The notes: generated by a model from the letters alone, not told the origin. Numbered from the stretch's first letter, positions 26,698-35,464 are shown. The stretch: 64,000 nt of DNA from JAJPHT01 sp035526585 (GCA_035526585.1 DATLCC010000087.1:1-64000); one strand, 5' to 3'. A program made the numbers and translations.

Positions 26698-27788
26698 CAG
26701 AGGAGGAGATCGCCCGCCTGCGCGACGAGATCCGCGCGGTCGATCGGCGACTGGTGGAGCTGACCGCTCTCCGGCTCCGACTCGCGAAGCGGGTCGGGGA
26801 GCTGAAGCAGCATGCGCGTCAGCCGATCCGCAACTATGTGGTGGAGGCGGAGGCGATCCGGCTCGTGCGCGACGCGGCTCGTGAGCTGGGCGTGCGTCCG
26901 GAGATCGCTGAGGAGCTGCTGAAGCTCGAGATCCAGGAGAGCCTGCGCGTCCAGGAGAAGGACCGCGTGGGCCGCAGCCGTCCCCAGGGAACGGCGGGGA
27001 AGGCGCTCGTCGTGGGCGGCGCGGGCAACATGGGGCGCTGGTTCGTCGAGTTCCTGGAGAGCAAAGGATATCAGACGTCGATCCTCGACGTGCGAGGTCC
27101 CCCGCCGGGCCGGCCGCACGTCACCGACCTCGTGGCTGAGGCCGGGGCGTTCGATATCGTCCTTCTTGCGACGCCGCCAAGCGCGACGAGCGACGTGCTG
27201 CGCTCGCTCAAGGGGCGCACGTCTGCGCTCATCCTCGACATCGCGAGCCTCAAGGCGCCGGTGGCGGCGGCGCTGCGCGAGCTCGCGGCGAGCGGCGCGA
27301 ACGTGGCGAGCATCCACCCGATGTGGGGCCCCGGCGCGGAGATCCTCGCGGGGCGCAACGTCGTGGTCTGCGACTTTGGAGCCCCCGACTCCGCGCTCGC
27401 CGCGAGGAAGCTCTTCGAGGACACGGCCGCGAACCTCGTCTCGATGGGGCTCGAAGAGCACGATCGCTTCATGGGGCTCGTCCTCGGGCTGCCGCACGCC
27501 GTGAGCCTCGTCTTTGGCGCGGCTCTCGCGGGGATGGGGACGCCTTTCGCGGAGGTGTCGAACCTGGGGGGCCCGACCTTCCAGAAGCAGGTCCGCGTGA
27601 GCGCCGAAGTCGCCGCGGAGAACAAGGACCTGTATTTCGAGATCCAGAAGCTCAATCCCCATACGGCGAACGTGCTGGCCAGGCTACGGCGAAGCCTTGA
27701 TGAGCTGGAGGCAAGTCTCGCGAGCAACGAGGAGTTCCGCGCGTACATGTCCCGCTCGCAGCGCTGGTTCGAGGAGGGGTCCCGCTGA
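26694..27788 (+). CDS. tyrA: Bifunctional chorismate mutase / prephenate dehydrogenase
   Basis: A 364-residue fusion. Residues 1-85 are an AroQ-type all-helical chorismate mutase (LRDEIRAVDRRLVELTALRLRLAKRVGELK). From about residue 103 a Rossmann domain, VVGGAGNMGRWFVEFLESKGY, begins the TyrA prephenate dehydrogenase, with SIHPMWGPG containing the catalytic His region. It converts chorismate to 4-hydroxyphenylpyruvate for tyrosine. The ATG overlaps the aroC stop. No prephenate dehydratase for phenylalanine is in this window. Confidence 0.94.
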   Translation: MTEEEIARLRDEIRAVDRRLVELTALRLRLAKRVGELKQHARQPIRNYVVEAEAIRLVRDAARELGVRPEIAEELLKLEIQESLRVQEKDRVGRSRPQGTAGKALVVGGAGNMGRWFVEFLESKGYQTSILDVRGPPPGRPHVTDLVAEAGAFDIVLLATPPSATSDVLRSLKGRTSALILDIASLKAPVAAALRELAASGANVASIHPMWGPGAEILAGRNVVVCDFGAPDSALAARKLFEDTAANLVSMGLEEHDRFMGLVLGLPHAVSLVFGAALAGMGTPFAEVSNLGGPTFQKQVRVSAEVAAENKDLYFEIQKLNPHTANVLARLRRSLDELEASLASNEEFRAYMSRSQRWFEEGSR

Positions 27789-27790
27789 TC

Positions 27791-29164
27791 GTGATGAAGT
27801 TCGGGGGGACGAGCGTCGGGAGCGGCCCCATGCTCCAGCGCGCGTGCGAGATCGTGGAGCGCGCGCCGCGCGAGCGCGTCGTCGTCATCAGCGCGATGAG
27901 CGGCGTCACGGACTCGATCATCGAGGCGCTGCCCCGCATCCAGCGCGACGAGGGGGCGATCGAGCCGTTCCTGCGCTCCCTCCTCGAGCGTCATCTCTCG
28001 ACGCTGCGCGAGGCCGGCGTGAGCGACGCGGAGCTCACGCGCGTGACGCGGGAGATCGACACGCTCCTCCAACGCTTCGAGCGCCTCCTGTATGGGATCG
28101 CGTACACCGAGGAGCTCACGGCGAAGACGAAGGACATGGCCGTCTCGTTCGGCGAGCGCCTCTCGGTGCGCGTCCTCGCCGGCCTGCTGCGCTCGCGGCG
28201 CGTGGAGGCCGAGGCGGTGGACGCGGACGAGGCGGGCATGCTCACGGACGGCGTCTTCGGCAACGCGAGCCCCGTCATGCCGGCGATCGCGAAGAACCTC
28301 GAGCGCAGCATCGTCGGACGCATCCAAGGGGGCGTGACCCCCGTCATGACGGGCTTCTTCGGCTGCGACAACGTGGGTCGGGTGACGACGTTCGGCCGCG
28401 GCGGGAGCGACTACGCGGCGAGCATCGTCGCGGCGGCGCTGCGCGCGGAGCGGCTGGAGATCTGGAAGGACGTGGACGGCTTCCTCACCGCCGACCCTCG
28501 CATCATCAAGGACGCGCAACCGATCGATGCGATGACGTACGACGAGGCGGCGGAGCTCGCCTACACGGGGGCGAAGGTGCTGCACCCGCGGACGGTCGAG
28601 CCGTTGAAGGAGGTCGACATCCCGATCGTCGTGCGCAACACCGGCTCGCCGGAGCTGCAGGGGACGGTCATCACGAACAACGCGCCCGTGTCCCGCCGCA
28701 ACCTGCGCAGCGCGGCCGTCAAGGAGAACCTCGCGATCGTGCGCATCTCGGGCCCCGGCATGGGCTACACGCCGGGTGTCGGCGAGAAGGTCTTCACGGC
28801 ATTGGGCCGCAGCAAGGTCAACGTGTACAACATGGCCGCCTCGCAGGCGAGCTTCGCGCTCCTCATCGACCAGGTGGACCTCGATCGCGCGATGAAGTCC
28901 ATCCAGGGCCTGAACGACCCGATCATCCAGAGCGTCGAAGGCATCACCGACCAGTGCCTCGTGTGCGTCGTCGGCGTCGGCATCGGCAGCACGCACGGGA
29001 CGGCCGGCAAGATCTTCACCGCCGTCGGTCGGGCGGGCGTGAACGTCGAGATGATCTCGGTGGGCGCGAGCGACATCGCGCTCAACTTCGTCGTCACGCG
29101 CAAGGACCGCAACGCCTGCATCCAGGCGATCCATTCGGAGTTCCTCGTGGAGAAGTCACCATGA
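27791..29164 (+). CDS. lysC: Aspartate kinase with C-terminal ACT domains
   Basis: A 457-residue aspartokinase making aspartyl phosphate. It begins with the kinase signature MKFGGTSVGS and has VVVISAMSGVTD, SFGERLSVRVLAG, FGRGGSDYAA and AKVLHPRTVEPL. Two ACT domains at the C-terminus (from IVRISGPGMGYTPGVGEKVF) would bind an amino acid inhibitor. GTG at 27791 and ATG at 27794 are both possible starts. It lies two bases after tyrA, so the aromatic genes and the aspartate pathway are one transcription unit. Confidence 0.95.
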   Translation: MMKFGGTSVGSGPMLQRACEIVERAPRERVVVISAMSGVTDSIIEALPRIQRDEGAIEPFLRSLLERHLSTLREAGVSDAELTRVTREIDTLLQRFERLLYGIAYTEELTAKTKDMAVSFGERLSVRVLAGLLRSRRVEAEAVDADEAGMLTDGVFGNASPVMPAIAKNLERSIVGRIQGGVTPVMTGFFGCDNVGRVTTFGRGGSDYAASIVAAALRAERLEIWKDVDGFLTADPRIIKDAQPIDAMTYDEAAELAYTGAKVLHPRTVEPLKEVDIPIVVRNTGSPELQGTVITNNAPVSRRNLRSAAVKENLAIVRISGPGMGYTPGVGEKVFTALGRSKVNVYNMAASQASFALLIDQVDLDRAMKSIQGLNDPIIQSVEGITDQCLVCVVGVGIGSTHGTAGKIFTAVGRAGVNVEMISVGASDIALNFVVTRKDRNACIQAIHSEFLVEKSP

Positions 29165-30198
29165 CCCGCACGTACAAGGTCGGCATCCTCGGCGCCACCG
29201 GCATGGTCGGCCAGCGCTTCATGGCGCTCCTCGACGAGCACCCGTGGTTCAAGGTGACCGAGCTCGTCGCGAGCGAGCGCAGCGTCGGCAAGCGCTACGC
29301 CGAAGCCGCGCCGTGGGTGCTTGATGGCGACCCGCCCGCGTGGGCCGCGGACAAGGCGCTCAAGCTCCCGACGGACGACCTCGACGTGGATCTTGTCTTC
29401 AGCGCGATCCCCGCGGGCCAGGCCGGCCCGATCGAGAGCGCGCTCGCGGCGCGCGGGATCCACGTCTTCACGAACGCGAGGGATCACCGCTGGGACCCGG
29501 ACGTGCCGCTCCTGCTGCCCGAGGTGAACCCGGACCACCTCGCGCTCGTGGATCGGCAGAAGACGCCCGGCAAGATCGTGACGAACGGCAACTGCAGCAC
29601 CATCGCGCTCATGATGTCCCTCGCGCCGCTCCACCGCGCGTTCGGCGCCAAGCGCGTGTTCGTCACGACCTACCAGGCGCTCTCGGGCGCGGGCTATCCG
29701 GGCGTCCCGTCGCTCCAGATCCACGGCAACATCGTCCCCTACATCGGCGGCGAGGAGGAGAAGATGGAGAAGGAGAGCACCAAGTTCCTCGGCAAGCTCA
29801 CGCCCGAAGGCGTGAGCCTCGCGGACCTCAAGGTCTCCGCGACGTGCGTCCGCGTCGCGGTCGCCGATGGCCACACGTGCGCCGTCGCGGCCGAGTTCGA
29901 GCGCCCTCCGAGCCCGGAGGACGCGGCGCGCGTGCTTGCCGATTGGCGCGGCGTCCCGCAGCAGCTCAAGCTCCCGAGCGCGCCGCTGCGCCCGGTGCAC
30001 GTGCGCGGCGAGCCCGATCGCCCGCAGCCGCGCAAGGACGCGGGCGCGGAGCGGGGGATGGCCGCGAGCGTGGGTCGCATCCGGCGGGACAATGCGTTCC
30101 ACCTTCGGTGGATCTCGTTGGCGTCGAACACGATCCGCGGGGCGGCGGGCTCCAACGTGCTGGGAGCGGAGCTCTTCGTGGCGCAGAAGCGGCTCTGA
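29161..30198 (+). CDS. asd: Aspartate-semialdehyde dehydrogenase
   Basis: A 345-residue enzyme reducing aspartyl phosphate to aspartate semialdehyde. GILGATGMVGQRF is the NADP loop, TNGNCSTIAL holds the catalytic cysteine, and TYQALSGAGYPGVPS is characteristic of the archaeal/fungal type. The ATG overlaps the lysC stop. Its product is a substrate of the first enzyme of this operon, as well as the branch point to lysine, threonine and methionine. Confidence 0.96.
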   Translation: MTRTYKVGILGATGMVGQRFMALLDEHPWFKVTELVASERSVGKRYAEAAPWVLDGDPPAWAADKALKLPTDDLDVDLVFSAIPAGQAGPIESALAARGIHVFTNARDHRWDPDVPLLLPEVNPDHLALVDRQKTPGKIVTNGNCSTIALMMSLAPLHRAFGAKRVFVTTYQALSGAGYPGVPSLQIHGNIVPYIGGEEEKMEKESTKFLGKLTPEGVSLADLKVSATCVRVAVADGHTCAVAAEFERPPSPEDAARVLADWRGVPQQLKLPSAPLRPVHVRGEPDRPQPRKDAGAERGMAASVGRIRRDNAFHLRWISLASNTIRGAAGSNVLGAELFVAQKRL

Positions 30199-30218
30199 GC
30201 CCTTCCGGCTCGACCGTC

Positions 30219-30710
30219 TCAGCGCCAGAAGGAGTAGCGCTCGAGGAGCCTTCCGAGCGCATCGCGCTGGTCAGCCGTGATGATCTTCCCTTCCGTCTCC
30301 TTCTCGTCGAGGAAGACCTGGGCGTCCTCGGTGCTCTGGCGCGCGCCGCGCGCGAAGAGGCCTTCGAGGAAGGCGCGGACGTCCTTGTCGTCCATGCCGC
30401 CTTCGCGCATGCCGAGCGCTTCCTTCGCGTCGTACATGAAGTGGCCCTTGCGGCCCTGCGCCATCATGCGCTTCCTTGCGCCGGGCACGGGCACGCGCGC
30501 GGGGCGGTCCGCGTTGCTCGCGAAGCCCGACGAGCGGTTGCCCTGGAAACCGGTGCTGCCACCGGTGGGGCGGACGAAGCAGTCACGGCAGAAGACCGGG
30601 CGCCCGGGTGTCGGGGCGAAGGGGACGGAGGCGGCCTTGCCGCACTTCGTGCAGGTGATCTCGGTGCGGGTCTGGGGGGCGGGCGAATAGTGGGAGATGG
30701 GAGCGGACAT
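30219..30710 (-). CDS. CxxC zinc-ribbon protein (proCxxCG-like)
   Basis: A 163-residue protein with an N-terminal zinc ribbon, CTKCGKAASVPFAP followed by GRPVFCRDCF (CxxC-x17-CxxC), a domain seen in many archaea and some bacteria and thought to bind nucleic acid or act as a redox/zinc module. The central part is Arg/Gly-rich and the C-terminal 70 residues (DAKEALGMREGGMDDKDVRAFLEGL) look helical. Convergent with asd, with 20 bases between stops. Function unknown. Confidence 0.82.
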   Translation of the reverse strand: MSAPISHYSPAPQTRTEITCTKCGKAASVPFAPTPGRPVFCRDCFVRPTGGSTGFQGNRSSGFASNADRPARVPVPGARKRMMAQGRKGHFMYDAKEALGMREGGMDDKDVRAFLEGLFARGARQSTEDAQVFLDEKETEGKIITADQRDALGRLLERYSFWR

Positions 30711-30931
30711 GGGTATCAGGTGATGGGTCGTGGTGTTCGAGCGTAGGCGAGGAAAGGAGCGCGAGGCACGCGGGCGGTGGGGGACCGCTGCGGGCGTGGC
30801 GCTCGTCGGGCCGCCGAGGCAGCCCGGGACCCATCACGCACAGACGTCGAGGGGGGCGCGCGGGCCGTTGCAGGAAAATGCGTCGTTCAGTGCGTCACCC
30901 AACCTATGCGACTTTTTGCGTCGGCTTCGGG

Positions 30932-31083
30932 TATAAGCGCGCCGATGCGAGTCGCATGGCCCAGCTCAAGAATGACCACATGTGGGCAATAGCGGCCAGT
31001 TTCCAACAATGCCGCGTGCCTGCCGGCGCGGCATTCCTGTCAGGCCGAAATGTCTCTGATGATCAAGTTCGGGATGCCTGACA
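30932..31083 (+). other. Candidate small RNA or small protein
   Basis: TATAAG at 30932-30937 precedes an ATG at 30956 by about 22 bases; the frame runs 41 codons (begins MAQLKNDHMWAIAASFQQ) to 31081. The same interval ends in an inverted repeat with arms TGTCAGGC (31038-31045) and GCCTGACA (31076-31083), with CCGAA/TTCGG just inside. TGATGA inside the loop resembles a C box. Either a structured RNA or a short protein would explain this; neither is proven. Confidence 0.3.
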
Positions 31084-31254
31084 AGCGAGGATGTGGGTGA
31101 CGGAGGTTGCCCCTGCTCATGCCACGACACGGGGGGTCTCTTTGTTGCGCCCCCAGCGGACTTCCCTCCGGGCGTCACGCAGCGCGCGCGACATCACCGC
31201 CTTCACCGATGCGGGCCGCATCGAAGGCTCCGTTGTTCGCTTGGCGAGCCGGAT

Positions 31255-31320
31255 CTCCCCGTCACTCCCCTCCTCGCTTCGTGGGGGACGCGAAACTTTT
31301 CATCAGAAAAATGTCGCCCC
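31255..31320 (-). repeat. Dispersed palindromic element, copy 4 (divergent)
   Basis: On the minus strand it reads CGACATTTTTCTG then ATGAAAAGTTTCG then a GTCCCCC block and a GGAGGGGAGTGACGGGG tail, matching the copies near 51.6, 52.15 and 54.9 kb in core and flank. Its palindrome is imperfect. Confidence 0.6.
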
Positions 31321-31399
31321 CGGCGACCTTGTCTCTGCTTAGGCCGTGCGCCATCGCGGTCGATGCGCGCGAGCGCCTCCGCTCGTCGCGTCGGAAGTA

Positions 31400-31429
31400 G
31401 AAGAAAAGGAGCGGGCCGCGAAGCGGCCC
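31400..31429 (-). terminator. Hairpin with T-rich tail after the binding-protein gene
   Basis: On the minus strand, GGGCCGC and GCGGCCC with loop TTC are followed by GCTCCTTTTCTTCT. It lies about 20 bases past the stop at 31450. Confidence 0.55.
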
Positions 31430-31449
31430 CGCCCACGGAAAGTTCGCCC

Positions 31450-32715
31450 TCAGGCCGACTTTCCGGTCGCGATGATCTTCATCGTGCCGTCGTCCTGGAC
31501 CTGCCAGTACGAGTAGATGCCCGTGGTGGGCTCGCGCTTCGCGGGATCGAAGGCGAAGGCGTGGGCGTAGCCGTCGAAGTCGATGTCGTCGCCCTTCTTC
31601 ACGGCCTCGGCCGCGTCCTTGAACCGGTCGGCCGTGTACTTCGTGCCCGGCGCGTTCAGGATGTCGGGGAGCTTCGCGGCGATGTCCTTGCCTTCGACGC
31701 TCTTCGCGGCGAGCGCGGCAAGGGCGAGGTACATGACGCCGTCGTAGCTCTCGGCGGCATAGAGCGCGGGCGTATGGCCGTAGCTCGCGTTGAAGACCGC
31801 GTTGAAGCGCGAGAGGTTCGCCGTCTCGGGGTTCGTGCCCTTGACGCCGGCGGCGAGGAACTTGTCGTCCGGGCCCTTGCCGGCCTTCGTGGCGAGCTGC
31901 TCGTTGTACACGCCTTCGGAGCCGTACACCTTCGTGCCCGCGAGGCAGCCCTGCGTCTGCATGGCCTTGAGGGCCGCGGCGCCGTCGTCGACGTACGCGA
32001 CGAGGACGATCGCGTCGGGCTTGGGGGCCGCGCACACGGTCGTGACCTGGCTCGACATGTCGCCGGCCGCGTTCTCTTCGTACTTGGCCTCGTGGCCGGG
32101 GACGACCGCGACGGGCGGGACGCTCGTCGTGAGCGCCTGCTTCATGACGGCCGTGAGGCCGTTGCCGTACGCGTTGTTGACGATGATGATGCCGACGGTC
32201 TTCACGCCGTCGTCCGCGATGAGCTTCGCGAGGACCTTGCCCTGGACGGCGTCCGAGGGCGAGATGCGCAGGAAGTAGCCGCCGTTGTCCTTCTCCGTGA
32301 GCGTGGGGCTCGTGGCGGAGGGGGAGGCGACGACGATCTGCTCCTGCTTCGCGAGGTCGAGGACCGCCGCCGTGACGCCGGAGCAGCAGGGGCCGACGAT
32401 GCCGGTGACGCCGGCCGAGGCGAGCTGGTTGAACGTCCCCGTGATGGCGGCGCTGTCGGTCGTCTTGTCGTCCTTGTAGGTCGCGGTGATCTTGATGCCG
32501 ACGTTGGCGTCGTTCACCTGCTCGACGGCGAGCTTCGCGCCGTTCTCCATGTCGGGGCCCAGCGAGTTGAGGGCACCGGTGAGCGGCATCATCGAGCCGA
32601 GCTTGAATTCCAGCGTCTTGTCGTTGCCAGTGTTGGTGCCGTTCTGCGCGCAGCCGGCCAGCATCGGGGCAGCAAGGAGCGAGACGGCGGCGAGAAGGAG
32701 CATCTTGTGCGTCAT
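31450..32715 (-). CDS. Branched-chain amino acid-type ABC transporter substrate-binding lipoprotein
   Basis: A 421-residue periplasmic-binding-fold protein of the LivJ/ANF-receptor type. The signal peptide ends in the lipobox LAGC, so it is a membrane-anchored lipoprotein. The mature part begins LEFKLGSMMPLTGALNSLGPDMENGAKLAVEQVND, then GIVGPCCSGVTAAV. It should bind amino acids or related small molecules. No permease or ATPase gene is near, so the transporter partners are elsewhere or it acts alone. The ATG at 32715 is preceded by a GGGGGA Shine-Dalgarno-like run and a TATA box farther up. Confidence 0.9.
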   Translation of the reverse strand: MTHKMLLLAAVSLLAAPMLAGCAQNGTNTGNDKTLEFKLGSMMPLTGALNSLGPDMENGAKLAVEQVNDANVGIKITATYKDDKTTDSAAITGTFNQLASAGVTGIVGPCCSGVTAAVLDLAKQEQIVVASPSATSPTLTEKDNGGYFLRISPSDAVQGKVLAKLIADDGVKTVGIIIVNNAYGNGLTAVMKQALTTSVPPVAVVPGHEAKYEENAAGDMSSQVTTVCAAPKPDAIVLVAYVDDGAAALKAMQTQGCLAGTKVYGSEGVYNEQLATKAGKGPDDKFLAAGVKGTNPETANLSRFNAVFNASYGHTPALYAAESYDGVMYLALAALAAKSVEGKDIAAKLPDILNAPGTKYTADRFKDAAEAVKKGDDIDFDGYAHAFAFDPAKREPTTGIYSYWQVQDDGTMKIIATGKSA

Positions 32716-32764
32716 GGTCGTGGCTTCCCCCATTCGGAAGGTGATGCGAGACCCGGGATACGAT

Positions 32765-32774
32765 GGATAAACCT
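32765..32774 (-). promoter_or_regulatory. TATA-like promoter of the binding-protein gene
   Basis: AGGTTTATCC on the minus strand, about 54 bases before the ATG at 32715, implying a leader of about 25-30 bases that carries the GGGGGA ribosome-binding sequence. Confidence 0.5.
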
Positions 32775-32785
32775 TGCCTCTTTTG

Positions 32786-33670
32786 TTATCTCGCTCGCCA
32801 CAGGAGCCGAGCTCCCTCGATATAGGCCTCGACGCGCCCCGCGCGCTCCAGCGCCGCGAGATAGCCGCGCACCGTCGCCGCCTGGAGCGCGTACAGCTCC
32901 ACCGTGAGCTGCGCGGGCGGGAAACGGTCGAGGAGAGCCACGAGCACGTCCTCCGCGCTCGCCGGCGCCCGCCCCAGGAACGCGAGCGCGGCCTCCTCCG
33001 CCGCGTGCATCGCGTCCGCGTTCGCGCGCACGGCGGCGTCCACGTCGCCGACCACGCCGCCGTGATAGCTGACGATCGTCCTGTCCGCAAGCGTCCGCAG
33101 CCGCTCGGTGCTCGCGCGGGCTGCCACCGGATCCACCGCGAACACGAGCCCGTACTTCGAGAGCGTCGCCTCCGGCAGCAGGGCGTCGCCCACGAAGATC
33201 GTGCCGTCGACCTCGATCCCCATCTGCCCGACGCTGTGGCCGCCGAGGGCATGCGCGCGGATCCGGAAGCCGGCGACGTCCTGCTCCCCCTCGTGCAGCT
33301 GCTGCCCCACGGTGGAGGGCTGCGCCTGCAGGAACTTGCCCTGCAGGGCCTTGGGCGCGCCTGCGCCAAAGAGCGTGTACGGCTCGAGGTCGGGGTGCTC
33401 GACGAAATAGTGCTCGTAATGCGGCGCCGCGATCAGGCACCCCGTCCGCTTCGCGACCCATGCGTTCCCGCCTATGTGGTCGGCGTGCGCGTGGGTGTTC
33501 ACGACCGCGGCCACGGACACGCCCTCGTTCTGCAGGGAGTTCGTCACCTTCCGGACGAGATTCTCGTCGAGGCCGCTGTCCACGAGCAGCGCACTTGCTC
33601 CATGCGTGACGACGCCAATGCCCGTCCCTGCCTTGGCCACGCGTACCGAGGGCGATATCTGCTCGAACAT
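32786..33670 (-). CDS. Metallo-beta-lactamase fold hydrolase
   Basis: A 294-residue MBL-fold enzyme with the zinc motif NTHAHADHIGG, later GGHSVGQMGIEVDG and FVGDALLPE, and SYHGGVV. The C-terminal 80 residues (FPPAQLTVELYALQAATVRGYLAALERAGRV) look helical and resemble the extra domain of glyoxalase II-like or lactonase-like members. The substrate is unknown. The ATG at 33670 has GGGAGGTG upstream at proper distance, which decides the start over codons to 33706. Confidence 0.85.
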   Translation of the reverse strand: MFEQISPSVRVAKAGTGIGVVTHGASALLVDSGLDENLVRKVTNSLQNEGVSVAAVVNTHAHADHIGGNAWVAKRTGCLIAAPHYEHYFVEHPDLEPYTLFGAGAPKALQGKFLQAQPSTVGQQLHEGEQDVAGFRIRAHALGGHSVGQMGIEVDGTIFVGDALLPEATLSKYGLVFAVDPVAARASTERLRTLADRTIVSYHGGVVGDVDAAVRANADAMHAAEEAALAFLGRAPASAEDVLVALLDRFPPAQLTVELYALQAATVRGYLAALERAGRVEAYIEGARLLWRAR

Positions 33671-33737
33671 CACGCGACACCTCCCGCGCATAGGGCCACC
33701 GACCACATGGCGCCGACGGTCCAGAGGAACAGAGAGA

Positions 33738-34559
33738 TCACCCCGTGACGGGACACACAGGCAGATCGCACGAGCGCGCGACGAGGATATCGACCGTCAC
33801 GACGCGGACGAGGAAGGTCAGGTCTTCGCCATACAGCACGTGATCCTCGTTCCCCGCGATCGTGTACGCCTTGTCTTTGGGCACACGGACGGCGAGCGTC
33901 TCTCCGGCGACCATGCCGGAGCCGTCGCCGGCATCCTGCAGGCGCGCGTCGAAGCCTTCGATGACGGGGTGATAGCCCGTGGAGTTGTAGGGCTCGGGCG
34001 GCGGCGTGCCACGCTCTCCGCCGACGTAGACCTTGAGGGGCACGTCGCCGGACGTGTCGTTGGCGTCATCGAGGATCGCGTTGCCCAGCGTCGCGCGGGC
34101 GCGCAGGGCAGGATCGTTCGTGGACGCGAGCGTGCCGTTCGCATACCAGAGGACGTAGTACACCTGCGTCCCGATGCCTGCGCGCAGCGGCTCGCGCCCG
34201 AGGTCGCGCACGTTCACGATGACGCGCGACTTCGTGTCGCCCACGTGCAGCGTCACCTCGCGCGGCTCGTGCGTCGCGTTCGCGTCGGGCGTCACGCGCA
34301 CGACGAGGCTCGACGTGTCCTTCCCGCGCAGCTCGACGCTGTCGTTCTCCGCCTCGAAGGTCCAGCCATCGGGTCCGTCGAAGGAGACGTCCAGCGTCTG
34401 CTTGAAGGGGGAGGTGCTCCGCAGGAAGAAGGCGAACTCCGTCGCGCGCCCCGGCTGCGCGTCGTTGATCACATAATAGGGCTCGACGTCGACGGGCGAC
34501 GTCTTCTCGACGCATCCTGCGAGAAGGAGGACGAGGCCCAGGACAAGGAGCCGGCGCAT
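33738..34559 (-). CDS. Secreted lipoprotein with an FKBP-like C-terminal domain
   Basis: A 273-residue lipoprotein: MRRLLVLGLVLLLAGC is a signal peptide with lipobox. Residues 30-125 form an Ig-like or NEW3-like beta domain (VSFDGPDGWTFEAENDSVEL). The C-terminal half has GTQVYYVLWYANGTL, HPVIEGFDARLQDA and ETLAVRVPKDKAY, resembling an FKBP-type peptidyl-prolyl isomerase with the SlyD-like inserted flap. If right, it would assist folding of exported proteins. Active-site aromatic residues are not all identifiable, so activity is uncertain. Confidence 0.65.
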   Translation of the reverse strand: MRRLLVLGLVLLLAGCVEKTSPVDVEPYYVINDAQPGRATEFAFFLRSTSPFKQTLDVSFDGPDGWTFEAENDSVELRGKDTSSLVVRVTPDANATHEPREVTLHVGDTKSRVIVNVRDLGREPLRAGIGTQVYYVLWYANGTLASTNDPALRARATLGNAILDDANDTSGDVPLKVYVGGERGTPPPEPYNSTGYHPVIEGFDARLQDAGDGSGMVAGETLAVRVPKDKAYTIAGNEDHVLYGEDLTFLVRVVTVDILVARSCDLPVCPVTG

Positions 34560-34642
34560 GCAGCGCGCGCAGGCCGAGGGGCGCGCTTGAGGGTTGCGGG
34601 AGGGAACAACCTTCATGCTGCGTCCTCGCCGATCAGCGGTGC

Positions 34643-35464
34643 ATGTGCCGCATGGTGGCCGTCGTGGGCACCCGCGCTGCGGGCGTCGACATCGCGCGCC
34701 GCTTCCGCCGCGAGGCGCACGAGGGGCGGGTCGCGCGCGGGGCCGCTCCCGGCCACAGGGACGGCTGGGGGATCGCCTACGCCGACGCGAACGGCGCGCT
34801 CCGATACGCGGGCCGATCGACCGCCGACGCCGCGACGGACCCGGCCTACACCGAGGCGCTCGACACGCTGGCCGCAGGGGCTGGCGCGCGCGGGGTCGCC
34901 GGAGCGAGCGAGGACCAAGCCGCGCGCAGCTCGCGCATCGTGATGCTGGCGCACGTGCGCAAGATGACGCTGGGCGCCAAAGCGATCGAGAACACGCACC
35001 CCTTCCTCGCAGAAGGGCTCGCGCTGGCCCACAACGGCACGGTGCACGGCTTCGCGGCTCCGGGCCAGAACGACACGCGCGCGCTGTTCGCGCGCCTCCT
35101 CGACGAGCGCCGCAGGGGCGCCAGCGTCGGGGACGCGCTCGTGGCACTGGCCCGCGACGTGGAGGCGCGCTCGACCTTCACCTCGCTCACGCTCCTCGTC
35201 ACCGACGGCGCAAGCCTCTGGGGGCTGCGCCTCGTCGGGAACGACCCCGTCGCCTGCGCGCCCGAGGCATGCGCCTCCGACTACTACACGCTGGGCCACG
35301 CCACGCTCGCCGACGGAAGCGTCGTCCTGAGCCAGGAGCACGAGGTGCTCGGGCTTGCCGGCTGGACGCCCATCGCGGACGGCGCGCTCGTCCACGTGGA
35401 CCCACATGGGCGCATCCGGACGCGCCTGGCGCTCGAAAAGCCGAAAGGGTCATCCCCCGCGTGA
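34643..35464 (+). CDS. Class II glutamine amidotransferase (Ntn hydrolase)
   Basis: A 273-residue Ntn-type amidotransferase. Cys2 (after Met, MCRMVAVVG) would be the N-terminal nucleophile. HRDGWGIAYAD, LAHVRKMT, NTHPFLAEGLALAHNGTVHGF and NDTRALFARLL match the YafJ/GATase_4 group. It could release ammonia from glutamine or cleave gamma-glutamyl compounds. Its stop overlaps the start of a glutamine synthetase-like gene, so both probably act on glutamyl amides. ATG at 34643 was chosen because the nucleophile must be residue 2. Confidence 0.82.
   Translation: MCRMVAVVGTRAAGVDIARRFRREAHEGRVARGAAPGHRDGWGIAYADANGALRYAGRSTADAATDPAYTEALDTLAAGAGARGVAGASEDQAARSSRIVMLAHVRKMTLGAKAIENTHPFLAEGLALAHNGTVHGFAAPGQNDTRALFARLLDERRRGASVGDALVALARDVEARSTFTSLTLLVTDGASLWGLRLVGNDPVACAPEACASDYYTLGHATLADGSVVLSQEHEVLGLAGWTPIADGALVHVDPHGRIRTRLALEKPKGSSPA

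Larger units (their letters stand above)
30711..31449. other. Gene-poor 739-base gap with several signals
   Basis: No convincing protein of normal length lies here. The stretch 30870-31085 is visibly AT-richer than its surroundings and holds a TATA-like box, a 41-codon frame and a stem-loop. Further along are one copy of the dispersed palindromic repeat (about 31255-31320) and a hairpin terminator for the binding-protein gene. Confidence 0.5.

Noticed and set aside
30956..31081. Calling the 41-codon frame a gene outright
   Set aside because: No family similarity and the promoter spacing puts the transcript start near or inside the frame, so an RNA is equally likely.
31093..32907. Long open frame on the plus strand across the binding-protein gene
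   Set aside because: It is antisense to a clear lipoprotein gene; high GC content leaves opposite frames open without coding meaning.
34594..35460. Frame-extended GS-like protein reading through the amidotransferase gene
   Set aside because: The extension is an out-of-frame reading of the Ntn amidotransferase, which has a clear Cys2 nucleophile and motifs of its own.
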